Positions 7,499-16,288 of a stretch of DNA of 64,000 nucleotides are shown here, piece by piece. How positions within the stretch are numbered: the first letter of the stretch is position 1; the number at the start of each line of letters is the position of its first letter. Source of the DNA: Prochlorococcus sp. AG-355-P16 (GTDB taxonomy: Bacteria > Cyanobacteriota > Cyanobacteriia > PCC-6307 > Cyanobiaceae); NCBI GenBank assembly GCA_003278525.1, contig QCEQ01000001.1:33934-97933 (forward strand), given 5' to 3'. Position numbers and translations under genes: made by a program. The notes under the pieces were generated by a model. It saw nothing but the letters and a program-made list of their open reading frames with translations, searched no databases and was not told the origin of the DNA.

Positions 7499-9583
7499 AT
7501 GAAAAGAAAACTCTTTTCTGCGATATTAACAGGCACGATGCTAGTAGCTCCTGCCAGTACTCTTGCAGAAACAAAACGTATTGGTGAGACCAGAGCTCTA
7601 ATCCCTGAAGCAGGTCTTGCTTTGAACCCTGTCCTGGATGGTAGTAACGGAAACGTTAACTTCCCATATGGAAACTTTAAAGCACTCGCTACTGTTGGCG
7701 AAGTAGGAGACAACGGACTTGCACTGACTGGATATCCAGATGGACAGGCAGCATATCTGCTTGATAACGATACTATTCGAGTTGTTTATCAGTCCGAATC
7801 TTATGCGACCATGGGTAAAGCACCAGTCCCTGAGACTTATAACTGGGTTATGAAAAATGGTGTAACTTTCAGTGGTTCTCACATTCACACGATTGATTAT
7901 GATCGTGCAAAATTTGCTAAATTCATGCGAAATGGTTCTTCTGCAGAAGGAATGGTCAAGGACTCTGGTAAATTATTCAACACAATCTACAACGTATTTG
8001 GTGATGAAGTAACGAAGGAGAATTTAGTCTGGGGTAATCAAGCACTTCCCAGTCAACGCATTGTTCCTTTCCTAGATAAATACAAACTTTCTGAAGCCGA
8101 CTTCTTCCTACAGTCCTTTTGTGGTGCATGGTATGAACAAGCAAATAAATATGGTAATGGCATAGGGCTTGAGGATGATGTATGGTTTACTGCTGAAGAG
8201 TGGGAAATCGGTCGTATGTTCACTGGCTCTAAAAAGACTGGTAGAACAGAATCTGATAAAACGATGGGTCTTGCATCAATAGCTGTTGATGTTAAGAACG
8301 AAGTTGCCTACACTGCACCTGCTTTAGGTCAGACTGGTTATGAAAAACTCATGCCAATCAACCCTCAACACAAAGACTATGTTGTTATTGTTGGTGCTGG
8401 TTATAATCACAATCAAGAACCAGCTCCTCTTAAGGTTTATGTCGGCATGAAGGATCGTCTTCCTGATGGTTCTGAGATTGATTACTCTACTGCTAATGAG
8501 CGCGATGCCTTCCTTGGACGAAATGGTTTGCTCTACGGTCGCATCTACGGATTTGCAATGCCTACAAAATCTTATGCTGCACTAGGTCTTGAAGCAAATC
8601 CTGCCGCAAAGATGATGGATGAGTATTTGCAGAATGCTGATGCGCCTAACTCCTTTGAGGGTCGTTTCTATCCTACTTCCTATCAATGGGGTGGCTGGGA
8701 TAATCCAGTCGCAGTAAACAATACTGAGATGATGTTGTGGGAGCAAGCAGATGAACAACCTGAGGGTTACACCTTCTTTAACGGAGATTCAAAAGCCGAA
8801 CACCCTGCAGTAGATCCTGATATCAACCGTACTCGTTATGTTCAGAACATGACTAACAAAGGAGGGATTCTTGGTTTCGATTTTGGTTTCATTGGAGCCA
8901 CTCTAGACGCTGCTGATGGTGATCTCCCTGAATTCCTTCCTGCTACTGGTATTCGTGTTGTTCCTGCCATTGATGGAGCTCTTGTTCTTAAGACTGGTGG
9001 TGAAGGTGTTGTGAAGGATGGCTCTGCCGCAATTCATGTTGAGAAAAATAAGGCAGCAATGGTTGCTCCAGATGGACTTTATTGGACTAAACACGCTGAT
9101 GGTTCTTTCCTTATCGTTGATGAGGATTCTGGAAACGACTTTGGAGAGCGTAAGTATGTACTTCCCATCAAAGAGTCAGATATGACTTTAAGTGAACCGA
9201 ACACTGGCTACCTATTAGGTCTTGCTGGTGGTAAGCACTCTTCACGTTACGAAGCAGGTGTATCTGCTCTTGGTGGTGCATTTTCCAAAGCAACTACTTC
9301 CGAGTTCTCTGGTTCTTGGAACGTAACTGCTCTGACAGCTAAGAAGTCAAATGGTTTATTCGGAAGCAAATTCTACTCTATGGATGAACTTGCAGGAACT
9401 GGTGAACAAGAGATCATTCAGGGTATTGACACTGACGATCAACTCTTCATCGGTGTTGTTCAAGCCCGTGGTGAATCAGGTGGTGCGGTTGCTGCAGAAG
9501 GTGGTGATGCTGGTGGACAAGTTTTCCAATTCACTTTCAACTTGCCTGAAGAACCAGAGGAAAAGAAAATTGCTAAGTTCTGA
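7499..9583 (+). CDS. secreted PhoX/DUF839-like protein, possible alkaline phosphatase
   Basis: 694 aa with signal peptide; family resemblance by eye; Arg codons often CGT/CGC unlike neighbouring ORFs. Confidence 0.5.
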   Translation: MKRKLFSAILTGTMLVAPASTLAETKRIGETRALIPEAGLALNPVLDGSNGNVNFPYGNFKALATVGEVGDNGLALTGYPDGQAAYLLDNDTIRVVYQSESYATMGKAPVPETYNWVMKNGVTFSGSHIHTIDYDRAKFAKFMRNGSSAEGMVKDSGKLFNTIYNVFGDEVTKENLVWGNQALPSQRIVPFLDKYKLSEADFFLQSFCGAWYEQANKYGNGIGLEDDVWFTAEEWEIGRMFTGSKKTGRTESDKTMGLASIAVDVKNEVAYTAPALGQTGYEKLMPINPQHKDYVVIVGAGYNHNQEPAPLKVYVGMKDRLPDGSEIDYSTANERDAFLGRNGLLYGRIYGFAMPTKSYAALGLEANPAAKMMDEYLQNADAPNSFEGRFYPTSYQWGGWDNPVAVNNTEMMLWEQADEQPEGYTFFNGDSKAEHPAVDPDINRTRYVQNMTNKGGILGFDFGFIGATLDAADGDLPEFLPATGIRVVPAIDGALVLKTGGEGVVKDGSAAIHVEKNKAAMVAPDGLYWTKHADGSFLIVDEDSGNDFGERKYVLPIKESDMTLSEPNTGYLLGLAGGKHSSRYEAGVSALGGAFSKATTSEFSGSWNVTALTAKKSNGLFGSKFYSMDELAGTGEQEIIQGIDTDDQLFIGVVQARGESGGAVAAEGGDAGGQVFQFTFNLPEEPEEKKIAKF

Positions 9584-9626
9584 TTTTAAAACTAAAGTAA
9601 GCAATTAAAAATTGCAAGTTTATGAG

Positions 9627-9667
9627 ACCTATAAACTCATTAATACAATGAGTTTATAGGTTTTTTA
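9627..9667 (+). terminator. strong Rho-independent terminator after 7499..9583
   Basis: ACCTATAAACTCATT-AATAC-AATGAGTTTATAGGT-TTTTT, perfect 15-bp stem. Confidence 0.9.
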
Positions 9668-9810
9668 TATTTTAGAAAAAGAGTTGAAATTCTGATTTAT
9701 TTATTTTGAGTTAGTCAATTTTTAATCAGATTTGACCAGGGAATTAAATAATTTTTAATTTATTTTTAACTTTATAAATTTATCGTAAATGCATTTTAAG
9801 AAATAAAAAT

Positions 9811-10347
9811 ATGATAATTCCTGAAAAGCAAAATATAGAATTTAAAGAAAATACAATTCTAGAAGTCAAATCAGGAATATTAATAATGCAATCAAAAATC
9901 AAGAATAAGAAAAATATTGTTGGGATAATAAATGAAAATGTTGTAATAAATTTGGAATTATGTAACTACGAAAATATTAAATTAATTGCGTTGACAAATT
10001 GCGAAATTAAAACAATTAAAAGAGGGCTATTTTTTTCATCTACAGACTTATTAACAAAAAGTCTAAAAAGAATTGATCAATTGGAAAAACTTTTATTAAT
10101 AAGTAATATAAAAAAATCAGAAGAAAAACTAAAAGAATTTCTTTTATACTTATCTTCAATTATTGGCTTAAAAAAAGATAAACATATTTATCTAAATTTA
10201 AAAGAATTTAATTTTACCCATAAAATTATTGGTAATTCAATTTCTTCAACAAGAGTAACCGTAACAAGAAATTTAAAAATACTAGAAAAAAAAGGTTGGC
10301 TCAAATTTGAAAAAAAAGGTATTTTAATTCCGTTTAAAGATAATTAA
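9811..10347 (+). CDS. Crp/Fnr-family-like transcriptional regulator
   Basis: C-terminal winged-helix pattern IGNSISSTRVTVTRNLKILEKKGWLKFEKKGILI. Confidence 0.7.
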   Translation: MIIPEKQNIEFKENTILEVKSGILIMQSKIKNKKNIVGIINENVVINLELCNYENIKLIALTNCEIKTIKRGLFFSSTDLLTKSLKRIDQLEKLLLISNIKKSEEKLKEFLLYLSSIIGLKKDKHIYLNLKEFNFTHKIIGNSISSTRVTVTRNLKILEKKGWLKFEKKGILIPFKDN

Positions 10348-10399
10348 CCAAGCCTTAATAAAATAGATTTATTTTATATATACAAACAATATCTTTATT

Positions 10400-10705
10400 A
10401 TGTCTTGTTCTATAACATCTGTTTTTACTTTTAGAATTGAAAGCACTTTCGATGAATGGGCAGCAATATTTGATAGTGCAGAAGCAGATAAAAGGCATTC
10501 AGAATTTGATATTAAGCCACTTTTTAGAGGAGTAAGTAAGAAAGATCCTCAAAAAGTTATTGTTATTCATCAAGCTCCAGAAGGTAATGTTCAAAAGTTT
10601 GTAGAAGCTAATGGAGACTGGATGGCAACTCATAGAGTTGACTTATCAACAATGGAAGAATCATCTTGGACTTCTTCAGCAACAACGGAGAATTGTTGTG
10701 ATTAA
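10400..10705 (+). CDS. DUF3764-like small protein
   Basis: ORF track; recognised by pattern only. Confidence 0.55.
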   Translation: MSCSITSVFTFRIESTFDEWAAIFDSAEADKRHSEFDIKPLFRGVSKKDPQKVIVIHQAPEGNVQKFVEANGDWMATHRVDLSTMEESSWTSSATTENCCD

Positions 10706-10708
10706 GAA

Positions 10709-10957
10709 ATGAAAAGACTACTATTCCCACTACTAGCTCTCTCCACTATTTTCGTTGCGAGTTGTTCTAATAACTCAAACAAAATAGATACTCAAAAGAT
10801 TTCTGAAACCCAAAAGCAGAGAGAAATTTGTCTCAATTGGTATGGCTACAGAATTGATACCAATAAAGCAATTAATGATTTAAATCTAAAAATTGAAACC
10901 GAATCAGAATTAATGGCTTACTGTGATTTCTTTAAGAATGTAGCTGATACGAAATAG
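10709..10957 (+). CDS. small lipoprotein
   Basis: MKRLLFPLLALSTIFVASCSNN lipobox. Confidence 0.65.
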   Translation: MKRLLFPLLALSTIFVASCSNNSNKIDTQKISETQKQREICLNWYGYRIDTNKAINDLNLKIETESELMAYCDFFKNVADTK

Positions 10958-10973
10958 ATTTTTACAAAAGAAT

Positions 10974-11144
10974 TTATTTTTTGGTATCTTGCGATCTCAT
11001 TTCTTTTTGTGCTTCCCTAATTCTTTCTTCAAAGACTGATCTTCTATATGGAGTAACTTCTCCATTTTTAGTTGCCAAGATTTGGGCTTCATAAAGCCTC
11101 TTGGCTCTTGTAATTTTTTCTCTTATTTGAGAGAGCTCATTCAT
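10974..11144 (-). CDS. 56-aa hypothetical protein
   Basis: MNELSQIREKITRAKRLYEAQILATKNGEVTPYRRSVFEERIREAQKEMRSQDTKK. Confidence 0.55.
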   Translation of the reverse strand: MNELSQIREKITRAKRLYEAQILATKNGEVTPYRRSVFEERIREAQKEMRSQDTKK

Positions 11145-11296
11145 GATCTTATGCAGTTAATGAGAATCCCGTTCCCTATTCTCATATCATGCGTCCAAAT
11201 AAATTGGATGAACGTAAAAGTAAGCTAACATTAAAAAAAGAAGTTCGGATTTAAGATATATTTAAAAAATCTTTAAAAGTAGTTTTTAATAAAATT

Positions 11297-11551
11297 TTAA
11301 ATAGAAATTTTATCTAGAGGTAAAATATTCTGGGCATCAATTGAGTCCAAATGAATTTCATTCTCTGTATCTTTATACAATCTTCTAGATTGTGGTGATT
11401 TAAGGGCGTTATTGTAATTTTCAATAAATTCCGAATCATCCAAAATAGATTTATTTTCTCTTTTAAAACTTTCTTTATAAGAATATTTGATATGCCCTAT
11501 TTCTTGGGATTGATTTGAGTTTTTGGGAGAAGGTGAATTTTTTTTTAACAT
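11297..11551 (-). CDS. hypothetical protein, 84 aa
   Basis: ORF track. Confidence 0.5.
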   Translation of the reverse strand: MLKKNSPSPKNSNQSQEIGHIKYSYKESFKRENKSILDDSEFIENYNNALKSPQSRRLYKDTENEIHLDSIDAQNILPLDKISI

Positions 11552-11768
11552 TTATTATTTTTTTTATATGATTGTCTTCAATATTCAAGGCGATAAAATA
11601 TAAAAGACTAGTTTAACCTAAGATTATTGGATTAAGAAGTTATTAAGTAAAAAATAAATTTGTTTAAAAAATTTCTAAATTTCTAAATTAAATATTTTTT
11701 CTAATAGTCAAAAGTTTATTTAATAAGAATTTAATTAAAAGTTAACAATAGAGACCTATGAGATAAAT

Positions 11769-11921
11769 ATGAACAAAAATCAACTTATTAACTTCATTAC
11801 ATTTTCAATTCTTGAAAGTAAAAGAGTTGAAGACAGATTATGTAGAAAAGAAATTTATAGCTATCTTACCCAACTAAATAAAAGACAATTAAAAGCAATT
11901 ACAAGTGAATTTATCATTTAA
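11769..11921 (+). CDS. 50-aa small protein, paralog of 6081 ORF
   Basis: MNKNQLINFITFSILESKRVEDRLCRKEIYSYLTQLNKRQLKAITSEFII. Confidence 0.55.
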   Translation: MNKNQLINFITFSILESKRVEDRLCRKEIYSYLTQLNKRQLKAITSEFII

Positions 11922-12351
11922 AAAAAATATGAAAAAGCTTCTGGTTGTATTTGTTCTTATTCTTACTTCTTGCAGTACAAAAGATGAATTATCCATTACC
12001 CAAGATGAATTATCCATTACCCAAGATGAATTATCCATTACAAAAGATGAAATTTCGATCACGAAAGGTGAATCATCCATTACTGATGAAAAAAAATTAT
12101 TTTATGTAACTAAAGAAACTGCTGTTCGTCTTTGTGGAGGTAAATCCAGAATAATTGAAAGTGAAAATGAAGAAATCATCAAAATAGAAGTCAAAGATTT
12201 TTCAAATGTTGAAAAAGAAAAATTTGTTCAATTTACTCTCGTTGAGACAGATAGAAAAGGTGGTAAATATAGAATTGTTAATTGTTATCCAAATAAAGAT
12301 CCTAAAAAATCGGTAATTAAAACAATCAAGACTAATTACAAATTAAATTAG
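11905..12351 (+). CDS. lipoprotein with 7-aa tandem repeats, paralog of 6925 ORF
   Basis: lipobox LTSCS; KDELSITQDELSITQDELSITKDEISITKGESSIT; C-terminal domain shared with 6925..7248. Likely start is MKKLLVVFVLI (about 11929). Confidence 0.75.
   Translation: MNLSFKKNMKKLLVVFVLILTSCSTKDELSITQDELSITQDELSITKDEISITKGESSITDEKKLFYVTKETAVRLCGGKSRIIESENEEIIKIEVKDFSNVEKEKFVQFTLVETDRKGGKYRIVNCYPNKDPKKSVIKTIKTNYKLN
11982..12082 (+). repeat. 21-bp coding tandem repeat (GATGAATTATCCATTACCCAA)
   Basis: three near-identical units followed by two diverged units. Confidence 0.85.
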
Positions 12352-12371
12352 TCTTAGGTCAACTAGATAAA

Positions 12372-12725
12372 ATGAAAATATTTAAATTTCTATTTGTAAT
12401 TCCTGTAATAACTTTAATAATTATTTTTCAAACCTCTTTGCAAAATAGATATCTAATGGCTTCTGAAATTAGAGATGGAGAAACAATTTTTAGAAATGTT
12501 TGTACAGGCTGCCATGTAAGAGGTGGATCAGTTGTTCTTAAAGGATCCAAATCATTAAAACTTTCCGACCTTGAAAAAAGAGGAATTTCAGATGAGAAAT
12601 CAATAGCAAAAATAGCTAATGAGGGGATAGGTTATATGAAGGGTTATAAAAATAAATTAAAGGATGGAGAGGATAAGGTTCTTGCACAATGGATTATTCA
12701 AAATGCAGAAAAGGGTTGGGAGTAA
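12372..12725 (+). CDS. c-type cytochrome, cytochrome c6-like
   Basis: N-terminal hydrophobic segment, NVCTGCHVRGG heme motif, IANEGIGYMKGYKNKL Met-ligand region. Confidence 0.8.
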   Translation: MKIFKFLFVIPVITLIIIFQTSLQNRYLMASEIRDGETIFRNVCTGCHVRGGSVVLKGSKSLKLSDLEKRGISDEKSIAKIANEGIGYMKGYKNKLKDGEDKVLAQWIIQNAEKGWE

Positions 12726-13094
12726 ATGAAAAGTGTACTTCTTGCATCGTTTTTATTTCTATTAGCTGAATTCTCTTTTGCTGAGGAATTAACTAATTAC
12801 ACAATTACATCTGATTCTCAAGTTAATACTTTAGAAGGAGATTTAGAGGCTAAGGGAAATGTAGTCATTAAGAGTAATAGTAGTAATTTTGAGGCTTATT
12901 CTGACAAGCTTTCTTTTGACAAGGATGATAAATCTCTAAAACTTATTGGTAATGTATATGTTAAAAATTTAGAGTCTGAAGGAATTTCAATTGAAGAAAC
13001 GTCTGGAGATGAGTTGACCATATTTACTGATACAGGAATTTTTGAATTCAAATCTCAAAATAAAAACAGAGTAACAACAAAAATTAAATTCTAA
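12726..13094 (+). CDS. OstA/LptA-like periplasmic protein
   Basis: signal peptide; DSQVNTLEGDLEAKGNVVIKSNSSNFEAYSDKLSFDKDDKSLKLIGNVYVK beta-repeat pattern. Confidence 0.65.
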   Translation: MKSVLLASFLFLLAEFSFAEELTNYTITSDSQVNTLEGDLEAKGNVVIKSNSSNFEAYSDKLSFDKDDKSLKLIGNVYVKNLESEGISIEETSGDELTIFTDTGIFEFKSQNKNRVTTKIKF

Positions 13095-13205
13095 ATAAAG
13101 GCTTGCTTTTAAAAAAAAATTTGTATTAAAAGGAAATTTTAAATGAGATTTAAAGCTGCTTTAATCTAGATAATCTAAAAGGAAATAGTAGAAATAATTA
13201 TTATT

Positions 13206-13370
13206 ATGCATCCAAGCAAAGTAATAACTGATCCAAGAATTAATGACACTTATTATGATCCAGATTTAGATAAGCTTTATCAATACGTTAAACTTGGAGA
13301 TTATCCTCCAGAATGGATTGATACAACTCCATATAAAGAGGATGATTTTTTTTCTTCATTCGGATACTAA
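13206..13370 (+). CDS. 54-aa hypothetical protein
   Basis: MHPSKVITDPRINDTYYDPDLDKLYQYVKLGDYPPEWIDTTPYKEDDFFSSFGY. Confidence 0.5.
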   Translation: MHPSKVITDPRINDTYYDPDLDKLYQYVKLGDYPPEWIDTTPYKEDDFFSSFGY

Positions 13371-13375
13371 AGCAA

Positions 13376-14332
13376 TTGTATATCAATACTTTTTCAAACC
13401 TTAAAAGGTTATTCAAAATTGGGATATTTACTGCCCTTTTATCCACCTTTAAAGTCTATTGTTATGAAGGCCCGCTTTTTGATGCAATGGCCCAATTAGA
13501 TGAAAGACCAGGATTTGAAAAATCCATTTCTAGAGTGAGAGATGCTGGAATTTATAAGATTGCTCTTTTTGCCAGAAGTAGAAAATACTTAGGTGAAAAT
13601 GAAAAAGCATTACTCAATTTGCATAGAGACAACAAAGATTTAATAGTGCTTGGTGCACCAAAGTATTTTTTGCATGAAAATGACATTGGTAAATCCTTCA
13701 CAAAGCGAACTTTGAAAAATATTGATAAATATAAATATTCTTTTGTAGGAGAAATCTTATTCACTCATGCAGATAAGACTCATGGTAGACAGCATGAATC
13801 AGGAGAAACATATTTAGACCCATCAGGAAAAGGGTTTACTGACTTTTTAGTGAAGTTTTCTTCAAAGAATATTCCTGTTATGACACATTGGGAGTTTTAT
13901 GATTGGGAAAGAGACTGGCCTAAATTTTCTAAACTTTTCCTTGATTTCCCAAATCAAAAATTCATAATACCTCATATGGGTTTTGGGAGTCCAAAACAGG
14001 TTAGATTAATCCTTTCAACTCATGACAATGTATATATGACAATATCGAAAAAAAGTAGAGATAAAGGAAACATCTCTGATCCTATTAAACAATCTAAATT
14101 TGGATCTGGATTTTTAAATTATAAAAAGCAATTAAAAGATGAATGGAAAAAAATCTTAATCGAGTATCAAAATAAATTGTTATTTGCCACTGATGCGCAT
14201 AAAAAGCACCGTTGGAAAAAATATTCAAAAACAGTGAAGTTATATCGTGATATTTTAAATCAATTACCTGAAGAAGTTTCTAAAAAGATTGCTTACTTAA
14301 ATGCTGAAAGGATTTATGACATAAAAAATTAG
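13376..14332 (+). CDS. TIM-barrel amidohydrolase-like protein with signal peptide
   Basis: VMTHWEFY, IIPHMGFG and LFATDAHKKHRW motifs, amidohydrolase-2-like. Confidence 0.6.
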   Translation: MYINTFSNLKRLFKIGIFTALLSTFKVYCYEGPLFDAMAQLDERPGFEKSISRVRDAGIYKIALFARSRKYLGENEKALLNLHRDNKDLIVLGAPKYFLHENDIGKSFTKRTLKNIDKYKYSFVGEILFTHADKTHGRQHESGETYLDPSGKGFTDFLVKFSSKNIPVMTHWEFYDWERDWPKFSKLFLDFPNQKFIIPHMGFGSPKQVRLILSTHDNVYMTISKKSRDKGNISDPIKQSKFGSGFLNYKKQLKDEWKKILIEYQNKLLFATDAHKKHRWKKYSKTVKLYRDILNQLPEEVSKKIAYLNAERIYDIKN

Positions 14333-14469
14333 AGAATTAAAAAAAGATTTAAATACTAGTAAACGTTTTTGGGATGGCTGATAAGAAAAAGAAAAAGAAA
14401 TGCAAAAAGAAAAAATGTTCAAACTGGAAAGGGGGTAAATGTATTTGTTATGGCCAATAGACTAGATAC

Positions 14470-14521
14470 GGTGATTGAAAGTCGATATAAAATTGGAGAG
14501 ATAAAACCCTCTCTTTTTGTG
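14470..14521 (+). repeat. copy 4 of island promoter/hairpin element
   Basis: GTGATTGAAAGTCGATATAAAATTGGAGAGATAAAACCCTCTCTTTTTGTG. Confidence 0.65.
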
Positions 14522-15568
14522 AAAAAATTATTATACATTTTTCTAGTATTGATGTCTTTTACCACTGGTAATTCATACTCATGGGAAAAGGTACCTGTTC
14601 CAGATTCTGTAGATAAAAAAACAAAATCTCCTTGGAATTTTTCTGAAGACTTTGAAAATCAAGAAGAAGGAAAATTAAAAGTTGCCAACCCTAACTCTTC
14701 ATCCTCAAATTCTCCTTCTGGTGGGGGTACAGAAAAATCATTCAACCAAATATTTCGAATCTACGATAAGGGAGCAGGTTTAAAACCATTTAGAATTAAA
14801 AAAGATCTTGATGGCAATAAGTATCTTGAAGTTACAGTGAAACATGGATGGAATAATGATCCTCTTAAAGAAGGTTCAGGAAAAGAAACAGAAAGAGCAA
14901 TATTTGAGACAAAGCAAAGAAGCACTTTAAATAAAGAAATATGGATTGGTTTTAAAACAAGACTTCCTAAAGATTTTAAACATACAGATGGCAGAGTAAC
15001 GTTTTTTGAATTTAAAAATCGACATGTATATATGAGAACGCATCCTCTTGTAAGAATAAGTTTTGATGACACTGGAAAAACATTAAAAATATCAGGTAAT
15101 ACTGCCGGTACTGGTTTCAATAGAAGGAATAAAGAAGATAATATTAAGCATCGCATTGATATAAAATATAAAAAAAATGATTCAAATTGGTTTGTGCGTA
15201 ATGAAAAAACTAGAGGTGAAAAAAAAATAAAAAATAATTTTAAACTCACACCGAACAAAACATTTAGTGTGACTCAATTAGGTGAATGGAGCACGTATAA
15301 AATTGGAATCTACAATACAAAGGATGATGATGGTTTTGTAAAAGTCTTCAAAGATAAGAAATTAATATTTGATTACAAAGGTATAACATCTGACTGGAAA
15401 GGAAAATACACTGGTACTAATGTAAGAATAGGTGTTTATAGACACTCGGGAAAACAAATTGGAATTGAATACCCCGATCAATCTATCCATTTTGATGATT
15501 TTATTGTCGTCTCAGATCAAAAAACTTTAGACCAATTGATCAGAAAGAATGAAAAACCCAATGATTGA
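14519..15568 (+). CDS. secreted heparin-lyase-like polysaccharide lyase (GTG start proposed; ORF track start 14369)
   Basis: GTG start gives VKKLLYIFLVLMSFTTGNSYS signal peptide directly after repeat element; jelly-roll-like pattern ERAIFETK...EIWIGFKTRLP...DGRVTFFEFKNR. Confidence 0.55.
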   Translation: MKKLLYIFLVLMSFTTGNSYSWEKVPVPDSVDKKTKSPWNFSEDFENQEEGKLKVANPNSSSSNSPSGGGTEKSFNQIFRIYDKGAGLKPFRIKKDLDGNKYLEVTVKHGWNNDPLKEGSGKETERAIFETKQRSTLNKEIWIGFKTRLPKDFKHTDGRVTFFEFKNRHVYMRTHPLVRISFDDTGKTLKISGNTAGTGFNRRNKEDNIKHRIDIKYKKNDSNWFVRNEKTRGEKKIKNNFKLTPNKTFSVTQLGEWSTYKIGIYNTKDDDGFVKVFKDKKLIFDYKGITSDWKGKYTGTNVRIGVYRHSGKQIGIEYPDQSIHFDDFIVVSDQKTLDQLIRKNEKPND

Positions 15569-15702
15569 TTAAATTAAATTAAATTGAAAGAGTGGTAACT
15601 ATATTCTTAACGATATTATGTAGATAATTTAACCAGAATTTAAAGTGAGGGACTCGCATTTTGAAGAAAAGAAAGAGAATATAAAGAAAAAAGGTAATTC
15701 CA

Positions 15703-15906
15703 ATGGAATCAACCAAAATACCAAAAATGATTATTAAAAAACAACTTAAAAAGGGAGTTATTAAGAAACAGCTTAAAAAGGTTGATAAAGCAATTGTTGA
15801 AATTGCAGAAATGAAATTTGAAAATTATGAAGAAAAAGAAGAAAAACTAGATGCGCTTGTTTTTTTAAAGAATCAAATATTGACAGAAGCTAGGGAATTA
15901 CTATGA
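15703..15906 (+). CDS. small charged hypothetical protein
   Basis: ORF track; internal repeat IIKKQLKKGVIKKQLKK. Confidence 0.5.
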   Translation: MESTKIPKMIIKKQLKKGVIKKQLKKVDKAIVEIAEMKFENYEEKEEKLDALVFLKNQILTEARELL

Positions 15907-16065
15907 ACGGAAGACTAGACAAGGTTGCTATGACCAATAAACTAATGCAACTCAAGAGAGAACTGCACTACAAATGTGCGATTGGTGAAAAGGGGAAATG
16001 GGAATGTATAGGAGCAAACGATTATCTCAACAGAGTGTTTGATGTATTAGATGAATTTTGGCAGT
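15904..16065 (+). CDS. 53-54-aa hypothetical protein
   Basis: MNGRLDKVAMTNKLMQLKRELHYKCAIGEKGKWECIGANDYLNRVFDVLDEFWQ; ATGA overlap with upstream ORF. Confidence 0.6.
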
Positions 16066-16129
16066 AAATACTAAACAAAAAAAAAAATTGATATAGCGAC
16101 TTGTTGGGCTACTAAAAGAATTTCTGTTA

Positions 16130-16288
16130 TGGATAATCTAGAAAGATATGAAGACAGTTATGCAATAGCAGAAGAATTTAGAGAGTGGATACTGCATATA
16201 GGAGAAAAGAATGAAAATTTAAGAGATTCTTTATTAAACTTACCAAAGGAATTAAAAGAATTATTAGACCAAAAAGTCAACGATTAAA
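16130..16288 (+). CDS. 52-aa hypothetical protein
   Basis: MDNLERYEDSYAIAEEFREWILHIGEKNENLRDSLLNLPKELKELLDQKVND. Confidence 0.5.

Noticed and set aside
11889-12080. Minus ORF with VMDNSSW repeats
   Set aside because: Simply the antisense reading of the 21-bp repeat in the 11905 lipoprotein gene.
11982-12082. Short regular repeats as a CRISPR array
   Set aside because: Units are contiguous 21-mers with no spacers and lie in frame within a CDS. No CRISPR array was seen anywhere in the window.
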